The translations under genes were made by a program, and so were the position numbers. The notes beneath the pieces are model-generated. The model was not told the origin of the DNA, did not search any database, and was given only the letters and a program-made list of their open reading frames with translations. From contig JBAMDO010000149.1 of the NCBI GenBank assembly GCA_037074765.1, positions 496,001-560,000 of the forward strand: DNA of 64,000 bases. Direction: 5' to 3'. Positions 11,070 to 23,395 of this stretch are shown one piece after another. How positions within the stretch are numbered: the first letter of the stretch is position 1; each line of letters opens with the position of its first letter. Origin of the DNA: Mansonella perstans (lineage: Eukaryota > Nematoda > Chromadorea > Rhabditida > Onchocercidae).

Positions 11070-14000
11070 CTATGTAGAAAGTGTTACTTGTTTAATGAAG
11101 CGACTAACAATTTCATCATGTGATTTCTCGATCAATAAAGTACTATGTAAAATTTCTTGAAGACTACTGTAAAATATCTGCTTCGCTTGTTCCGGATTTT
11201 CACTATTTTTCAACTGAAAATAGTGGATGATGAAAAATAAAAACTTTCGTAATGACGAAATTTCGATATTTTGAAAAATCAACCTGGTCCTGTAATGCAC
11301 TCGGTATGCATGGATGTCCAGCCGTAATCTCTGTCTCCAGCATATGCTTCCACTGCTTTAGTATTTCTGCATTTTCATAAAGTATCGCATGGATTGCCTC
11401 AAGTTCTCGTTCAGTATCTATTTCAAATGCATCGTTCGATTCGTTCGTGCGCAAGGCAATCATAAGTTGCCGCTTCCGTTGTTTCTGGATTTGCACTATC
11501 CTAGAATTTCAAATTTTCAATGGAACTTTATCCAAAAGCTTATTCTGTTAAGCATGAATTGATTGGTTTCAACTATTTCAAATTAGCAAAAAAGGACAAA
11601 ACATCTAACCATTCATTCATTTCAACGGCGCTCGGTGCCTGAAACTGGATTTCAGAGTCAGATGATGCTATCCTGAAGACATTTTTTGCATCCACCACCG
11701 GCTCTATTTGGTTCACTTCTTGTAGCCTCATCCGGCCTTTCGGTTCAGCATCTGCTAAAATAAGCTATCATCAGATATACTTAACAGAATTGAACCCGTT
11801 TCTACTCTTATATATGAAAAAAATAAATAATTGTTTTTCTGATTAACAACGAGATCATTGCAGCTAGAAATATTTCGAATATAAAACAAGAAAATAAAAT
11901 GGAAGAAAAATTGTGGTATTTTAAAACGACTGGATTTTAATTTCTAGAAATATTTCCAGCACACGCGCAATACAGGAAAGATCCTATTGCTTAGAGAGAC
12001 ATAATTTTATTTTGCAAAAAGTTAAAGAAAAGAAAACCTTTTGTTTTTTGCCAGCAAATCTCATTTTCTGTCAACACGACGTATCGTCGCTTCTGATTGA
12101 CTAACTTTCTCAGTATTCGACGTTTTTCCCGAATTTTTCTTTCGATAAAAAAACTGCAACCGGTCAACATTTAAATTTTCCTCTCAGAACAACATAATGA
12201 TTACAGTTAAGCGACTAAACATTAAAATTACTGTTAAGCGATTATCATTTCTACTATGAAACTGACAACTGCCCAGGTCACATTTTCCTCAATAGTGATA
12301 ATATGAAACATTCTGACATGTTGATATGGTAAAGAGCAGTTGAATTCAATCAACTTGTCGTATTAGAGATTTAATAAAGCATTTTGCAAAAACTTAAATC
12401 AAAAACCCGTGTGATACAATTTCAAAAAATTTTTACCCGTCGCGAACAACTGAGAGATTTTCACCATTCACATCTGCGGCATTCTCCGTCTTTGATACTG
12501 TGTTAAGAAACTTCAGCATTGCGAGTCGATGCTGTTCATCTGTGAATCTACAAATTCCGCTTAACCTTGAATATAACAACAACCAATGCATAACAAGAAT
12601 TACAACAAAATCGCTGAATGTAAAACTCTTTTTCTGATAACTTAAAAAGTGAACCTCTCAAGAACTGATGAAAGCCATGGCTCTTTTTCAATAAGTGAAT
12701 TCGCAGAGACAACGCAATTCGATAGTCGTTGAAGTATTTTTGATAGAAGCACTAATGTACGACAAACAGCACCTTCCTAAAGCATTATAACAGATATGAT
12801 TTATAAGATTAAACAGTAAAAAAAGGCTAAAGGTCGCAAATTATTGAAACTCGAAACAAAATTCATTAATTTCAAGAGCGTGAAGCAAAAAAACAATTTA
12901 CTTCAAAAATCCATTAAAAAAACTTAAATTTTTGTTTATAAACATTGTAGCAAATATGTGGAAAAAAAAAATCGAAAAAAAAATGAAAGCAAAATCTCGA
13001 AATTATTCAACAAATTCTCCGGAAAAAAACTAACTGGTTGATCACGTTTGAGTCCGAATGATTTTGGATTCATAAGAGCAGCTGCAAAGAAACGCATAAT
13101 AATGAAGGAACTAAGTACCAGTCGTTGAATGTCTTCTCGACCGGAAAAATGCTGCGCTGCAAGTTCTCGTAAATCAGAAAACATTTCGCGCAGTACTAAC
13201 GGGCAACGATGGCTTGAATCGACTACTCGTGAAAATGCTATTTCACCATATACTATCAAATTTAGCTGAAAAATTAATTAATTAAAACAAACCGAAGTAC
13301 AACGATTTGTATTGCTCAACCAAATTTCTTCGGCAAGAAAGTGAAACATTCAAGATTTTCAATTATCTTCTGAATTCGAGATGGACAAAACGACCACAAA
13401 ATGAACAAGTGTAAACAAGAATATTTCTTTACAATAACAGTTGACGCAGTCTCTTGAACTTCAACCTTTATATTGCCTGTTTGAAATTTAAAGGGTTACC
13501 TTATTCGATTCTAAACTATCGCCTTGTTTTAACTTCATTGGATCAATCTCGCAACATTTACGCTCACAATAAATCTGTAAAGAGGAATTATGGAGGTTTA
13601 AGCAAGAAGAGTTTTTCATAGTCCGTAAAGGGTTATGACCTCAAAAAGCTGAATTTCAAATTTTTTTTTTTGATGGCTTAGGAGAGAATAAATTTACGCT
13701 TGGTGTGAAGAGCTAATAGAAAGCTCGACAGTACATACCATATCGATAACAGGTTTAATTGAGATCACAAGATAATGGTGCCCAAAAAACTTCATTTGTT
13801 CATGGATGATCTTTGTTGCCAACGACTGGCTCCGAAATAAGGTATTTACGTCTCTGAAACATATTTCTTTTTCTCTGAAAGATATTTCGTCTCTGGAAGA
13901 TATTTCTTTTTTTAATATGAATGACCACTTGTCCTCAAATAGCTTAACTTCGAATCCAGGCACTGAAGGATCAAGGCTCGGTTACCATTCAATCAAGCAA

Positions 14001-17000
14001 TTTTTAAGTCGCGAAACCCGAAATAATTTAACAAAGAAATATGTCAAGGTAATTGAAGTGTTTTGTATTATAAATACCTCTCAGATTAAAATGAATTACA
14101 AAAATGTCAAATATAATTATATGAGATTATCAGTACATCTTAAAGGATGTCCGTATATTCAAAATGTCTCTAATTGACCTAAATGGGTAGAGTCAGTGTG
14201 AGATTATTGGGTTGTGGCAAACAAACTTCCGCTATAAAAAAAACTAACAGAACTTAGTTCAGTAGTCGCTGGGTTCAGTCGACTCATTACTACCTCACAA
14301 TAATCAAAAAGTCAAATCCCTGCTAACTGTGTTATAAGAATTTACTCCCCGCTCCCAATAATCCTAGGCTAAGCCAAACCATTCGTCTGAACAAAAAACA
14401 AAAAAACTTCATCGTCATGCTTAATTCTCAAAACTTTCTGGCAATATTTGCACTGTCGCGAAAAACAAATTTTTCAACAGAACAAAACGAAAACTATTTA
14501 ATAAGGGTGATCGAAAATAGCTAACGATAATAATATGGTCACAGGAAATTAGGTTCTTAATGAGAAAAAAAACTAAGTAACACATGACTTACTGGCATTT
14601 CCGAATGTCATCGGAGCAAAGGATCCTCAATAATGGACGTATTAGTTCAGCTTGCACAAAAATCTTCATTAATGGTCTTGCAATTGCCAGTATATCCACC
14701 TAAAAATATTTCAAAAAAAATTCCTAAAATGTTGATATATCGGTCTTGGAAAACATATAATTTAAATTCGTCTATTATCTCAAAAATCACTGCTGTATCC
14801 ATTTCTTTACTCCTTCTTAATTGCTCTTACCGATGGCAAATATTCGAGAATCCCAGCAGGTGATGCACAAAAAGGATGTAAAGTTAACGATTTGACAAGA
14901 TTCATCTGCAACGGTTTGTAGAACTCGACCGGTAGCACATGTTCTGTAGTATAAAGAAGTCTCAAGCGTAATTCGCCGAGCTGCTGATAACTGTTTAATG
15001 GATTTTGATTTTCAGTGGCCAAAACGTCACTTGCGCCAGCATTAATCCCATCATCATTATCATCACCAGTCATTCGTGGTTTCAGATAATACCTATTAAA
15101 AAAAGCAGATCAGAATGTGCAATAAAAGACTAAAATCAGCTTTCTATACAAATAAACCAAAACAGCTTTCTGTTATGGTTCCACCGCAATATTTTATGGC
15201 TATCAATTTTGTCTCATACCAGTCAAAATACTGTCTTTTAATATAGAAAGACAAAACTACTCTATAACATTTATAATTCAAGTGTAATATTTTAGTTTCA
15301 AATTACTGTTAAAATTCTCAAACTTCATTAAATAAGTCGTCGTAAATGTATTAGTGTTATGAACAAAAAAGTGTATCTAAGCATTGTTGAGAAATATAAA
15401 GCTCATAAATAAATCACTTTATCCTATGATTCTGAATCTGATTACGGATATCTGGAAGAGATAAATGGCATGGAAATGAAGTTGTACTTCAAAAGTATTC
15501 GTTTTTTTGTCAAAGTTATATCCATGATATTTTTAATGTTTTTGACTGCTAGTTAATTTCAACACATCGATTTCGGAACATAAAAATTCCCAGTTGGTTT
15601 TATATAAAAACAGCTGAGTGACTGAAAAAATTTTAGAAACTGAAAAATACAGAAAAACGAATGAAATCAAAAAAATAAGTCCACCTGGACATCTATCATG
15701 ATAGGACATATTTCAATAATGAATTTTTCTCTGCTCGTATCGATGAACAGAGGAAATGGCGAAGGGGTGATGTAAAGATAAATCGCAAAAAAACATATCT
15801 CGACCTTATAAGAAATCAAATAAATTGACACGATACCAATGAAAACGGGAAATATAAGAAAAGTTTTATTTTAGAAAGCTGAAGGAATGGGTTTCGGTTT
15901 TTGTTGCAAAAGTTTTCTGATCATTTATATCAACCATTGATGTTAATGTCAATTTAAATGCAGAAGAAGATGAACTTCCTGATGTCACATACTCCTACCT
16001 ATTCAAATACGATCATTCTTCATCACACAGCACCCTTAATATCAATAAATAGGGAGTACCATGTAATGACAATCCAAAAAAATTATTCTTTTTAGATTAG
16101 CTTTATCAAGAGGAATTCGAAAAAAAGCTTTTTAGAAGATGAAAATTAGATGAAAGATATTCTGTCCTTTTCATACTAAAAGCAATCATCCAGGAACATG
16201 GACTGTCAGTGACAATCTCCTCAGTTATGTCAGTATATGATTTGCTATCATCAGAAGAGAATAAGCCTTGATAAGATGCTATTGTAGCTATTCAAAGAGA
16301 ACGAAATAACTAACAAGCAAATTTTTTAAAACAATTTGAGAAATATCTAACATTAGATACTTCATTAATAATATGTTTTAAAACATCCCTAATAAAATAT
16401 GTTTAAAAGAAAGATTTGAAGGGTGGCAAAAATTGGGAACAGTGAAAGAATGATTTTGTCTTTTTTGATATGAAACTACGAATGATTATTTTTTGATTTT
16501 TGGAAATCACTTAATAAAAACAAATTCTCTTAAATCTTTTACATATATTTTCAAGATTTTCCTGTATATAACATAAACAAGATATTTTCCCAACATTTTG
16601 ATTGAATTTTTTGAATTACTGCTAAGTTTATATCTGTAATATTGAAAGAGAAAGAATACTGAGGAATGAAAAGTTTTCTTGGAAAAAAAAATTGCACCGG
16701 AAATCTATCGCTATTTTTTTCTTCTTGCACTATGATTATTATTTTAGCAATACGAAGAAGCCATCACAGAGGCAAGTCCTGTAATTATTTAAACTTCGTA
16801 ATTAAACACGATAACTTCTCTCGCTCTTACATACATTCACCTGATTAATGTTTTTTAGATTCCTCTCCATGTGCGGCATCAAAATAATAACATGGAAGCT
16901 TTTGATTTTAGAAATCAAGTGATATAATGTTTTGTACTTAAACTATGATAGTGAGAGACAACTTAAAAACAGCGATTTAGAAATCGCTGTTTTTAAAAAC

Positions 17001-20000
17001 TCTGTTTGAATAAAAGGAGTTTTTATTGCAACATTAAAAGAAAGTAGGAAAAAGTAGAAAGTTCAAACGAAAAATATTTGACATCAAAATTCAAAATCTG
17101 TTCAGTTCATTTACCGCACGCATTATTTTATTTAAAAAAAAAAAAGACAGAAATTGAAGCTATAAAAATTTTTGGAGATGATATTTGTGAAACGAAGTGC
17201 AGCAATTTAAATAGCACACAATGGAGTGCTTTGTTTCGGAAACAGTAGTCCTGAATTTTAAGTCCGAAATTTAGCAAAAAACTAAACAATGATAAATAGT
17301 ATTGCTTCTTCATTCCATTTTGCTTAATTAGAAGTTAAAATTTACAAAAAAACACTCAGCGATCACTTCGACAGCTTAATACAAGGAAAGTATAGTGATA
17401 CTTAACAAATGAGCTCGAACGAAAAAATAAAGACCACAGGTCAAAGGCACCACGTCAAGAAATTACTGCATAACTTCAATGAAATTTTCAAGAAGTGTTA
17501 ATTTCAGTGGTTGAAGACATTTAGAAAGCCAACGTTTCTCAGTCGTGGCAGTACCAGTGGAAAACGGAAATCCGTTGTGAAATTAAGGCATAAATGTTGA
17601 CAGACAAACAAACACGTACACAACACTCACATATACACATACACACACACACACACACATGCACACATATACATACACACATACACACACATACACACAT
17701 ACATATGCACATGTAAATAGACATACAAATTTACACAAAGTTCCCCGTTTGTCTAACTAATATCAAACGAGAGACTGGGCAATATGAGCTCTTGCAAAAA
17801 CAAATGACTCTTTGCATAAAACTTGAATGTTAAAGGATCTTGACATAAGATCATCCATTATACAAAGTTTTATCAATGATAATCAACTTTGTGGCATTCT
17901 ATAGTTTCTTCTCTTCTTTTGCATTTGCTCCTTTCTTTCTACTAACTCTCTCAAAATTTAGAACTAAATCTTGAATTATTACAGAAGATGCATAACACTC
18001 ATCTAATACTGATTATAAAACAAAAAGAAAACCGATACATATTGTTGTAGTTCAGCAAGCATCAACAACTACCACACGATGCGGATGTGGTGGGGATTGT
18101 TACAGATGTGTAATATATGAAGAGCCTAGTTTATTGCTATCTTTCTGTGAATGTTCATTTTAAACGTGACATTCTAAAACTAAAATTTACGTAAATTAAT
18201 GTCAGTTATGAAAAATATAGAGAGAAGCTTTCTTACAAGAGGAAGCAGTTCGAGAAACCTCCACAAATGGGAATCTTCAATTATAACTTCTCTCCAAGAA
18301 TCAAATCCTGAGGTATATATCAGTTGAAATAACACATCAATTGAAAGCTAAGCAAATTTGTAGGAAATATGTAAAGGCTAAAAAAGAAATCTTTCATAAC
18401 ATCAAATAAAATACAATTTAAATTATAAAAAGAGAGATCAGTTTCTTTTTTCAGTTGTTCTACAGTTCCGTTTGTCCTTAATTTACTATGTTTCTTGTGG
18501 AGACGAGAAATAAAATCCGTCTAGAATTTTTTGTTCAAATGAAAAGTAATCAAGTAGGGACAAAAGCCTGTAAGGTTGCATCCGTTTTCTCGAGATTTAT
18601 GACAGTGATGACCGTTAACTTCAGTTATGACTTATATCTGTAAAAATTAGCCGTATTATGAGCCTTCGAGACAAAATTTACGAAAATGAATTTGAAAAGC
18701 CGCTCAAAAAACAGCCACATTGCTTGAAGAAACTAAATACTTGGGTATACATCTGGATCAATTGGGTTTAACATGCTTCTCTATCTTTGAAAATTTTAGA
18801 TAAATACTTGGTTGATACAATTGGTACAAATGAGCAATAATGGACATCGGTAATTTAGTTGATGATTAATCACTCCATAAAATAATGCTGAAGGATCATA
18901 AAACTTAATAAAAACACTAAAAAAAAGAGTTGATTTTTTTCTTTATTAAGTTATTAAGTAGGAAAAAATTCAAACGAACCACTGAGGACCAACGGCTTCC
19001 TTTTCAACGATATCATCATCAAGAGTGATACGTATCTGTCCTTGAAAATAACTGTTGAGACCAGGTAAAACATCGTGCCAAAGCGACATTCGCAACTGTA
19101 CTCGTTGTGTTCTTTGATTATCATCGAGAAGCGTTCCATCACAGTCCATGAATAATGTTTCAGTGCTTTTCTGTTTAGAAAGAAATTAAAACAAAAAAGG
19201 ATTTTTTTCCCTTTTGATTAGTTCAATTCAAGTTGGTTAACACACTGTTAAGAGTGATAATCAGTTGCTTAACAGGCTATGAAATATGCTTCAGATCAAT
19301 TACCCAAATTTAAAAATTAAATAAGAAAAGTTTGTTCAACAGAAAAAAAAAAGTGCTCAGTGTATAAGTAAACTATGTGTTAACTAATGAACTCAATATT
19401 TTAATTTGACTTTTAAACTATACTTCCAATTTATGAAATTTTACACGAGCCATTCAAACAAAAAACATTTATTAACTTACTTTGTTAATGTCAATGTCCA
19501 ACTTTTTTGATTGGACAACTCGCGTCGCCACCTGTAATGTTACCAATAAATACAAATCCGCTGGTTCGTGTATGTTTAATCCCATATAGTCCACTACCCT
19601 GCAGAAAAAGATGGTAAATTGCAGAATCATTTCAGACATAATCCTTTCAAAAGAGCACTTGATTTGCAAGCATGAAAGTAAATATTAATTAATACAAATT
19701 TGATAGCGAAAGATATGAAATCTTTTGTCAAAATTTGACAATCAAAAAGCGATTCGGAGAATTTTTTATTGATGACTCAATTGCTTTAGAAGAGTAAAAA
19801 AACAAAAATTTCTCGAACATCTAGAAGTTACATTATAAAATTGTGAAATATAAAATCTGCATTGTCCATTTCTCATTAATTTGCAGTATGTTCGGTATTT
19901 AAACTTTATTTCATATTTTTATTCACTCCAAATTCAGATATCTTCAAGGATCAATTTTATCAGTGTCTCGTGGTACAGAAGTACGATGACTTGAATAATA

Positions 20001-23000
20001 ATAAAGTGCGATCAGAAAATTTATTTTAGGTATTCTCTTTGCTAGGCATATTTTACTGCTGATATTGGCAATATTATCAAATTTAGCACTCAAAGTAATT
20101 TCTTTGGAGGGTTTTGCCAAACATATTTTTGCACTGAATATTTTGTATAAATGTGTTGTAAATTTACTAATCGAAAATAAATGTTGACCATAGGTTGAAA
20201 AAGATATTTTAAAATCTTTGTTCTCATCAGATAATCTATTATAAATTTATAAAGGAAAATTAAATATAAAACTTCATGATTTCAGATGTAACTGAACAAA
20301 GATTCATATATTTGATATGGAAATATGAATTTCAAATTATTGCGAAAACTGAATAATTTATTTATTTTATGTGCCCCAGTGGAAAGTGTGTGCTCTCGGT
20401 GATACATATCGTATAAAAAATACTAACGGAAATGAATTACTTGAATGATTGCTTGCCTTATGGTTCTCTCTCCATCCATCTTCTCTCTTTCACCCTTTAT
20501 GTTTTGGATGTGCAATTCGTTTTGCCCACACTTTCATTAGTAATCGTCCCGTAAAAGATACCGGAAGTTTGATGATAATTCGTTGAAAGCAAAAGGGAGA
20601 AAAGATCATTCCTCTAAGCACTCTTCTCTTCCCTCTCTTCATTTTTAGTTGTCACTAATGATCTTTTAGCTAGCCTTTGTACAATCCAATATCGAATCAC
20701 GTATCGGGTATATAGAAAACAGTCATTCTCTAATCCATTTTTTTCCCTTACTTTCCATTCCCTTACCTTTAACCATAGCTTTTCAAAGAGGTGAGGAATG
20801 AAGAAAGAGAGAGAGAGAGAGAGAGAGTCAAAACAAGAGGATGGCTAAGGCCTATACAATTTAAATTAAATTTTTTGATCCCATAAAAATTGTCATAGAG
20901 ATGATACTTTGTTAATATTAATGATGAAATTTTCTAGTTTTATTTCGAGATAGTCCTCAAATTTTGCTCGAAACAACTGATACATTGTGGTGAGAAAAAA
21001 TACTGTTTTCACTTCTCATTTTCTTTAGATTCCGTTACTTACTAAGTTTGATACGTCCTTTGCTCCTACATTACAAGTATTGCATTTCCCAAATTCAAAT
21101 TCAAATTCTATGATTTTGATTCAGAAGCACACTACGTATCAACATGAAAAAAGTAGAGCTGACAATATTATCTAACTATCACTAGTGATAATTATGAAAA
21201 TCTCAGACTATTAAAGTCCAGAACATGTTTTAATCATAAGTGAGACCTAAAAAAAAACGGAAAAGCTCTATTCTGAATAAATTGTAAAAAAATTATACCG
21301 TTGAATAAAAAATGAAAAAACGGATTGATAACAAAAATTTCGAAATACTAAAAATTTAGTTAGATTTTTTTTTTTAAATGTTTACTTTATAGCGAGGCAT
21401 TTCCTGGTTGGTTCACAACGTACATCTATGCAAATTTGTCCGGAAACATCATTTTGTTTGGTGATTGCCTGTATTCGATACCATCGATCTTCACCGGAAT
21501 GTTTCACAATATCACGTTTTCGTATACTGACCAAACCTATTTGTCGCGGTAAGCGATTGCCCACATTTTCAGTAATTAAAAAATGCAGCTGCGAAAATGT
21601 ATTCGAAATTTCATGAACAAAATCATCGCCAAAGCAGCACCTGCAATAGATGAATGATTCATAGACAGTTGGATAAATCTGAGCTGAGAAGGTAAATTTG
21701 CTTCATTAAATATTACTTAATGAAGTACAAATTTTCTTAAATCCTTATTTTCACATATTTCAAAATGAAAATAACAAAATTATGGAATACATAGAAAGAA
21801 TGGCTCAATAAGAATGCCTCTGTCTTTTCCATGAAGCATAGATGAAGATGAATGCCATTTTATGCAATCAAATATTATCAAATGAAACGATTCAAATGCA
21901 TACGTAATTCAAATTAGATTTAAATTTTGAAACTTAAACTTATGTGGAACTTGAAAAAACATATAAGCAAGAGGAACATTGGAATGTACTCTCTTAACGA
22001 TACAATTTAGGCTGAGAATAATGTAGTGACCTTATAAGGCGATCAATATCAATGTTTGGCTTGTAACTATGTAAAGTAGAATCATATAAAATTTCACATT
22101 AAAAAGCGGAATATAAAACTACCAATCTAAGAAGATAAAAAAACTTTGCCATACCACAATTAATTGATTTTACATCCTTTCACTGAATTTAAGCAAATAT
22201 TTAAGTAAAATTCAATTAAATTTCGCATGAATAAAAGTTTTAGAAAAAGAACTTCTTAGCAATACGATTCCCAGGAGTATTTCCTCAATTTTTTCGTTTC
22301 TTCAAGGGAAATTTTCAAGAGAAGTGAACAAGAATTCTAGTAGATTAAAGAGACTTTATGAGTTGAAAAACATTCATTGACTACATATTCATAATAAATC
22401 CATATTTTTATTAATATCAAGACAAAAAAAAAAAAAAAAATGGAAATTCTGGAATTTCAATGTGATGAGATAAAAAATCTTAGCTCTACTATCTGTTCGC
22501 TTCTAAACTGCCAGCGAAATAAAATTTGTGAAGTGGCGTTTACCTGTCAAGTTTCACTGCATAATACTGCAAAAATGAAGTCAAATTTAAAGTTGCTTCT
22601 CATTATTTACGTTCTGCAATGATTTCTAGCTTTATCAACTATCACTAACCTATTAACTTGAAAAAAAATTTTTTTCAAAATAAATTGGTCCTCGAATCCC
22701 AAAATTATCATCTGTTTCTTTATCAATCGAAGGAACAACTTACACTGAATAAACCATAATTCTTTGAGGTCAGTTTGCTAAAATCTTATTAAGACTGCCT
22801 CAGGGATTATAATTGACTGCCTCAGTGATTATAATTCAGTTTTGAATAATTTTATAGAAACTACCAAAACTTACACGTTTCCATTAGCAACTGATGTTGT
22901 CTGAAAAATATTGACAGTGTCCAATCGTACTAGCACCGTTATTGGTCGGATACATTCGTTGTTATTGATATTATTATTACCGCCGTTGCTATAATTATTT

Positions 23001-23395
23001 CGAATGGGTAAGTTTCGGAGCTGAGCGATACTGACGCGTAGTACTTCAATAAGCCTCAAATATCCATCACAAAGTATCTGCCCGGAAGGATGATGATAGT
23101 ATGAGGAAGTACCACTAGTACTTATATTGGTTGCAGTGCAAATGTTGGGGTTATAACTATTTTCAGTGGCCAGTAATGTCGGTGATGATGATGATGTTGA
23201 TGCCACGCAGTTAGCTCCAGGAATTATTGATACTGATGATGATGTCGATGAGGATGATGGAAGCAACACTGACGAGGAAGCTGGTGGTATCGATGATGAA
23301 GATGAGGATAATACTGTCAAAGTTGTAGAAGGCTGGGCGCATGTTGACACTCTGGCCACGGAGTGTTCTCGTCCACTTATTTCACATTTGCTCAT
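11070..23395 (-). CDS. Ras GTPase-activating protein, GAP1 family (C2-C2-RasGAP-PH)
   Basis: This gene accelerates GTP hydrolysis on Ras at the plasma membrane. Fifteen exons join in phase into 908 codons: 23395-22875, 21640-21386, 19598-19481, 19170-18980, 15092-14831, 14699-14593, 13853-13739, 13574-13500, 13265-13035, 12776-12655, 12547-12437, 12153-12038, 11751-11610, 11500-11284, 11213-11070. Residues 24-75 are Ser-rich; C2A covers about 112-258 with an Asn-rich loop, C2B about 256-365, RasGAP about 395-650 and PH about 700-795 with its invariant Trp at 789. The arginine finger lies in VNTLFRSQSLATK (Arg492) and the second signature is FIIMRFFAAAL (Arg606). The C-terminal helix region after the PH domain also resembles RASA3, but its Cys/His BTK motif is absent. 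The nearest named relatives are vertebrate RASA2/RASA3, Drosophila Gap1 and probably C. elegans gap-1; exact orthology is not established. An acceptor lies just 5' of the first exon with the frame open back to it, so either a spliced leader or one more exon is added there. Confidence 0.9.
11751..11757 (-). other. NAGNAG tandem acceptor of RasGAP exon 13
   Basis: Read on the - strand the intron ends TTTTAGCAG before ATGCTGAACC. Using the first AG adds the codon-neutral triplet CAG and using the second removes it, so both products keep frame and differ by one residue (Ala-Asp versus Asp) in the PH domain between its N-terminal strands and the MRLQEV strand. Confidence 0.6.
16963..16996. repeat. 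Perfect 16-base inverted repeat with 2-base loop
   Basis: TTAAAAACAGCGATTT is followed by AG and then its exact reverse complement. Because the loop is so short this is essentially a cruciform-type palindrome. It lies in the large RasGAP intron. Confidence 0.9.
17617..17711. repeat. (CA)n/(TACA)n microsatellite
   Basis: An imperfect CA-rich dinucleotide and tetranucleotide tract within the large RasGAP intron. It creates a Cys/Val-rich pseudo-ORF on the opposite strand that is not a gene. Confidence 0.9.
19599..21385 (-). other. RasGAP intron 2
   Basis: About 1.8 kb between the exon finishing C2A and the first C2B exon. It holds a short (GA)n tract at about 20805-20827 and T/C-rich stretches near 20.46 and 20.6 kb. 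No exon is supported. Confidence 0.7.
20805..20827. repeat. (GA)n microsatellite
   Basis: A short GA dinucleotide run inside a RasGAP intron. Confidence 0.9.
21641..22874 (-). other. RasGAP intron 1
   Basis: About 1.2 kb. It contains a poly-A run near 22424-22440 and the tandem duplication at 22793-22836. The open stretch at 22440-22622 on the + strand starts inside the poly-A run and is not supported. Confidence 0.7.
22793..22836. repeat. Tandem duplication of 22 bases
   Basis: Two adjacent copies of GACTGCCTCAGNGATTATAATT differ at one base. They lie in the first RasGAP intron, about 40 bases upstream (+ strand sense) of its donor. Confidence 0.9.

Larger units (their letters stand above)
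15093..18979 (-). other. Large RasGAP intron 4
   Basis: About 3.9 kb between the exon ending C2B and the exon starting the RasGAP domain. No alternative exon is convincing. It carries the hairpin at 16963-16996 and the (CA)n tract near 17.6 kb. Confidence 0.7.

Noticed and set aside
17539..17724. Cys/Val-rich ORF
   Set aside because: Translation of a (CA)n microsatellite in a RasGAP intron.
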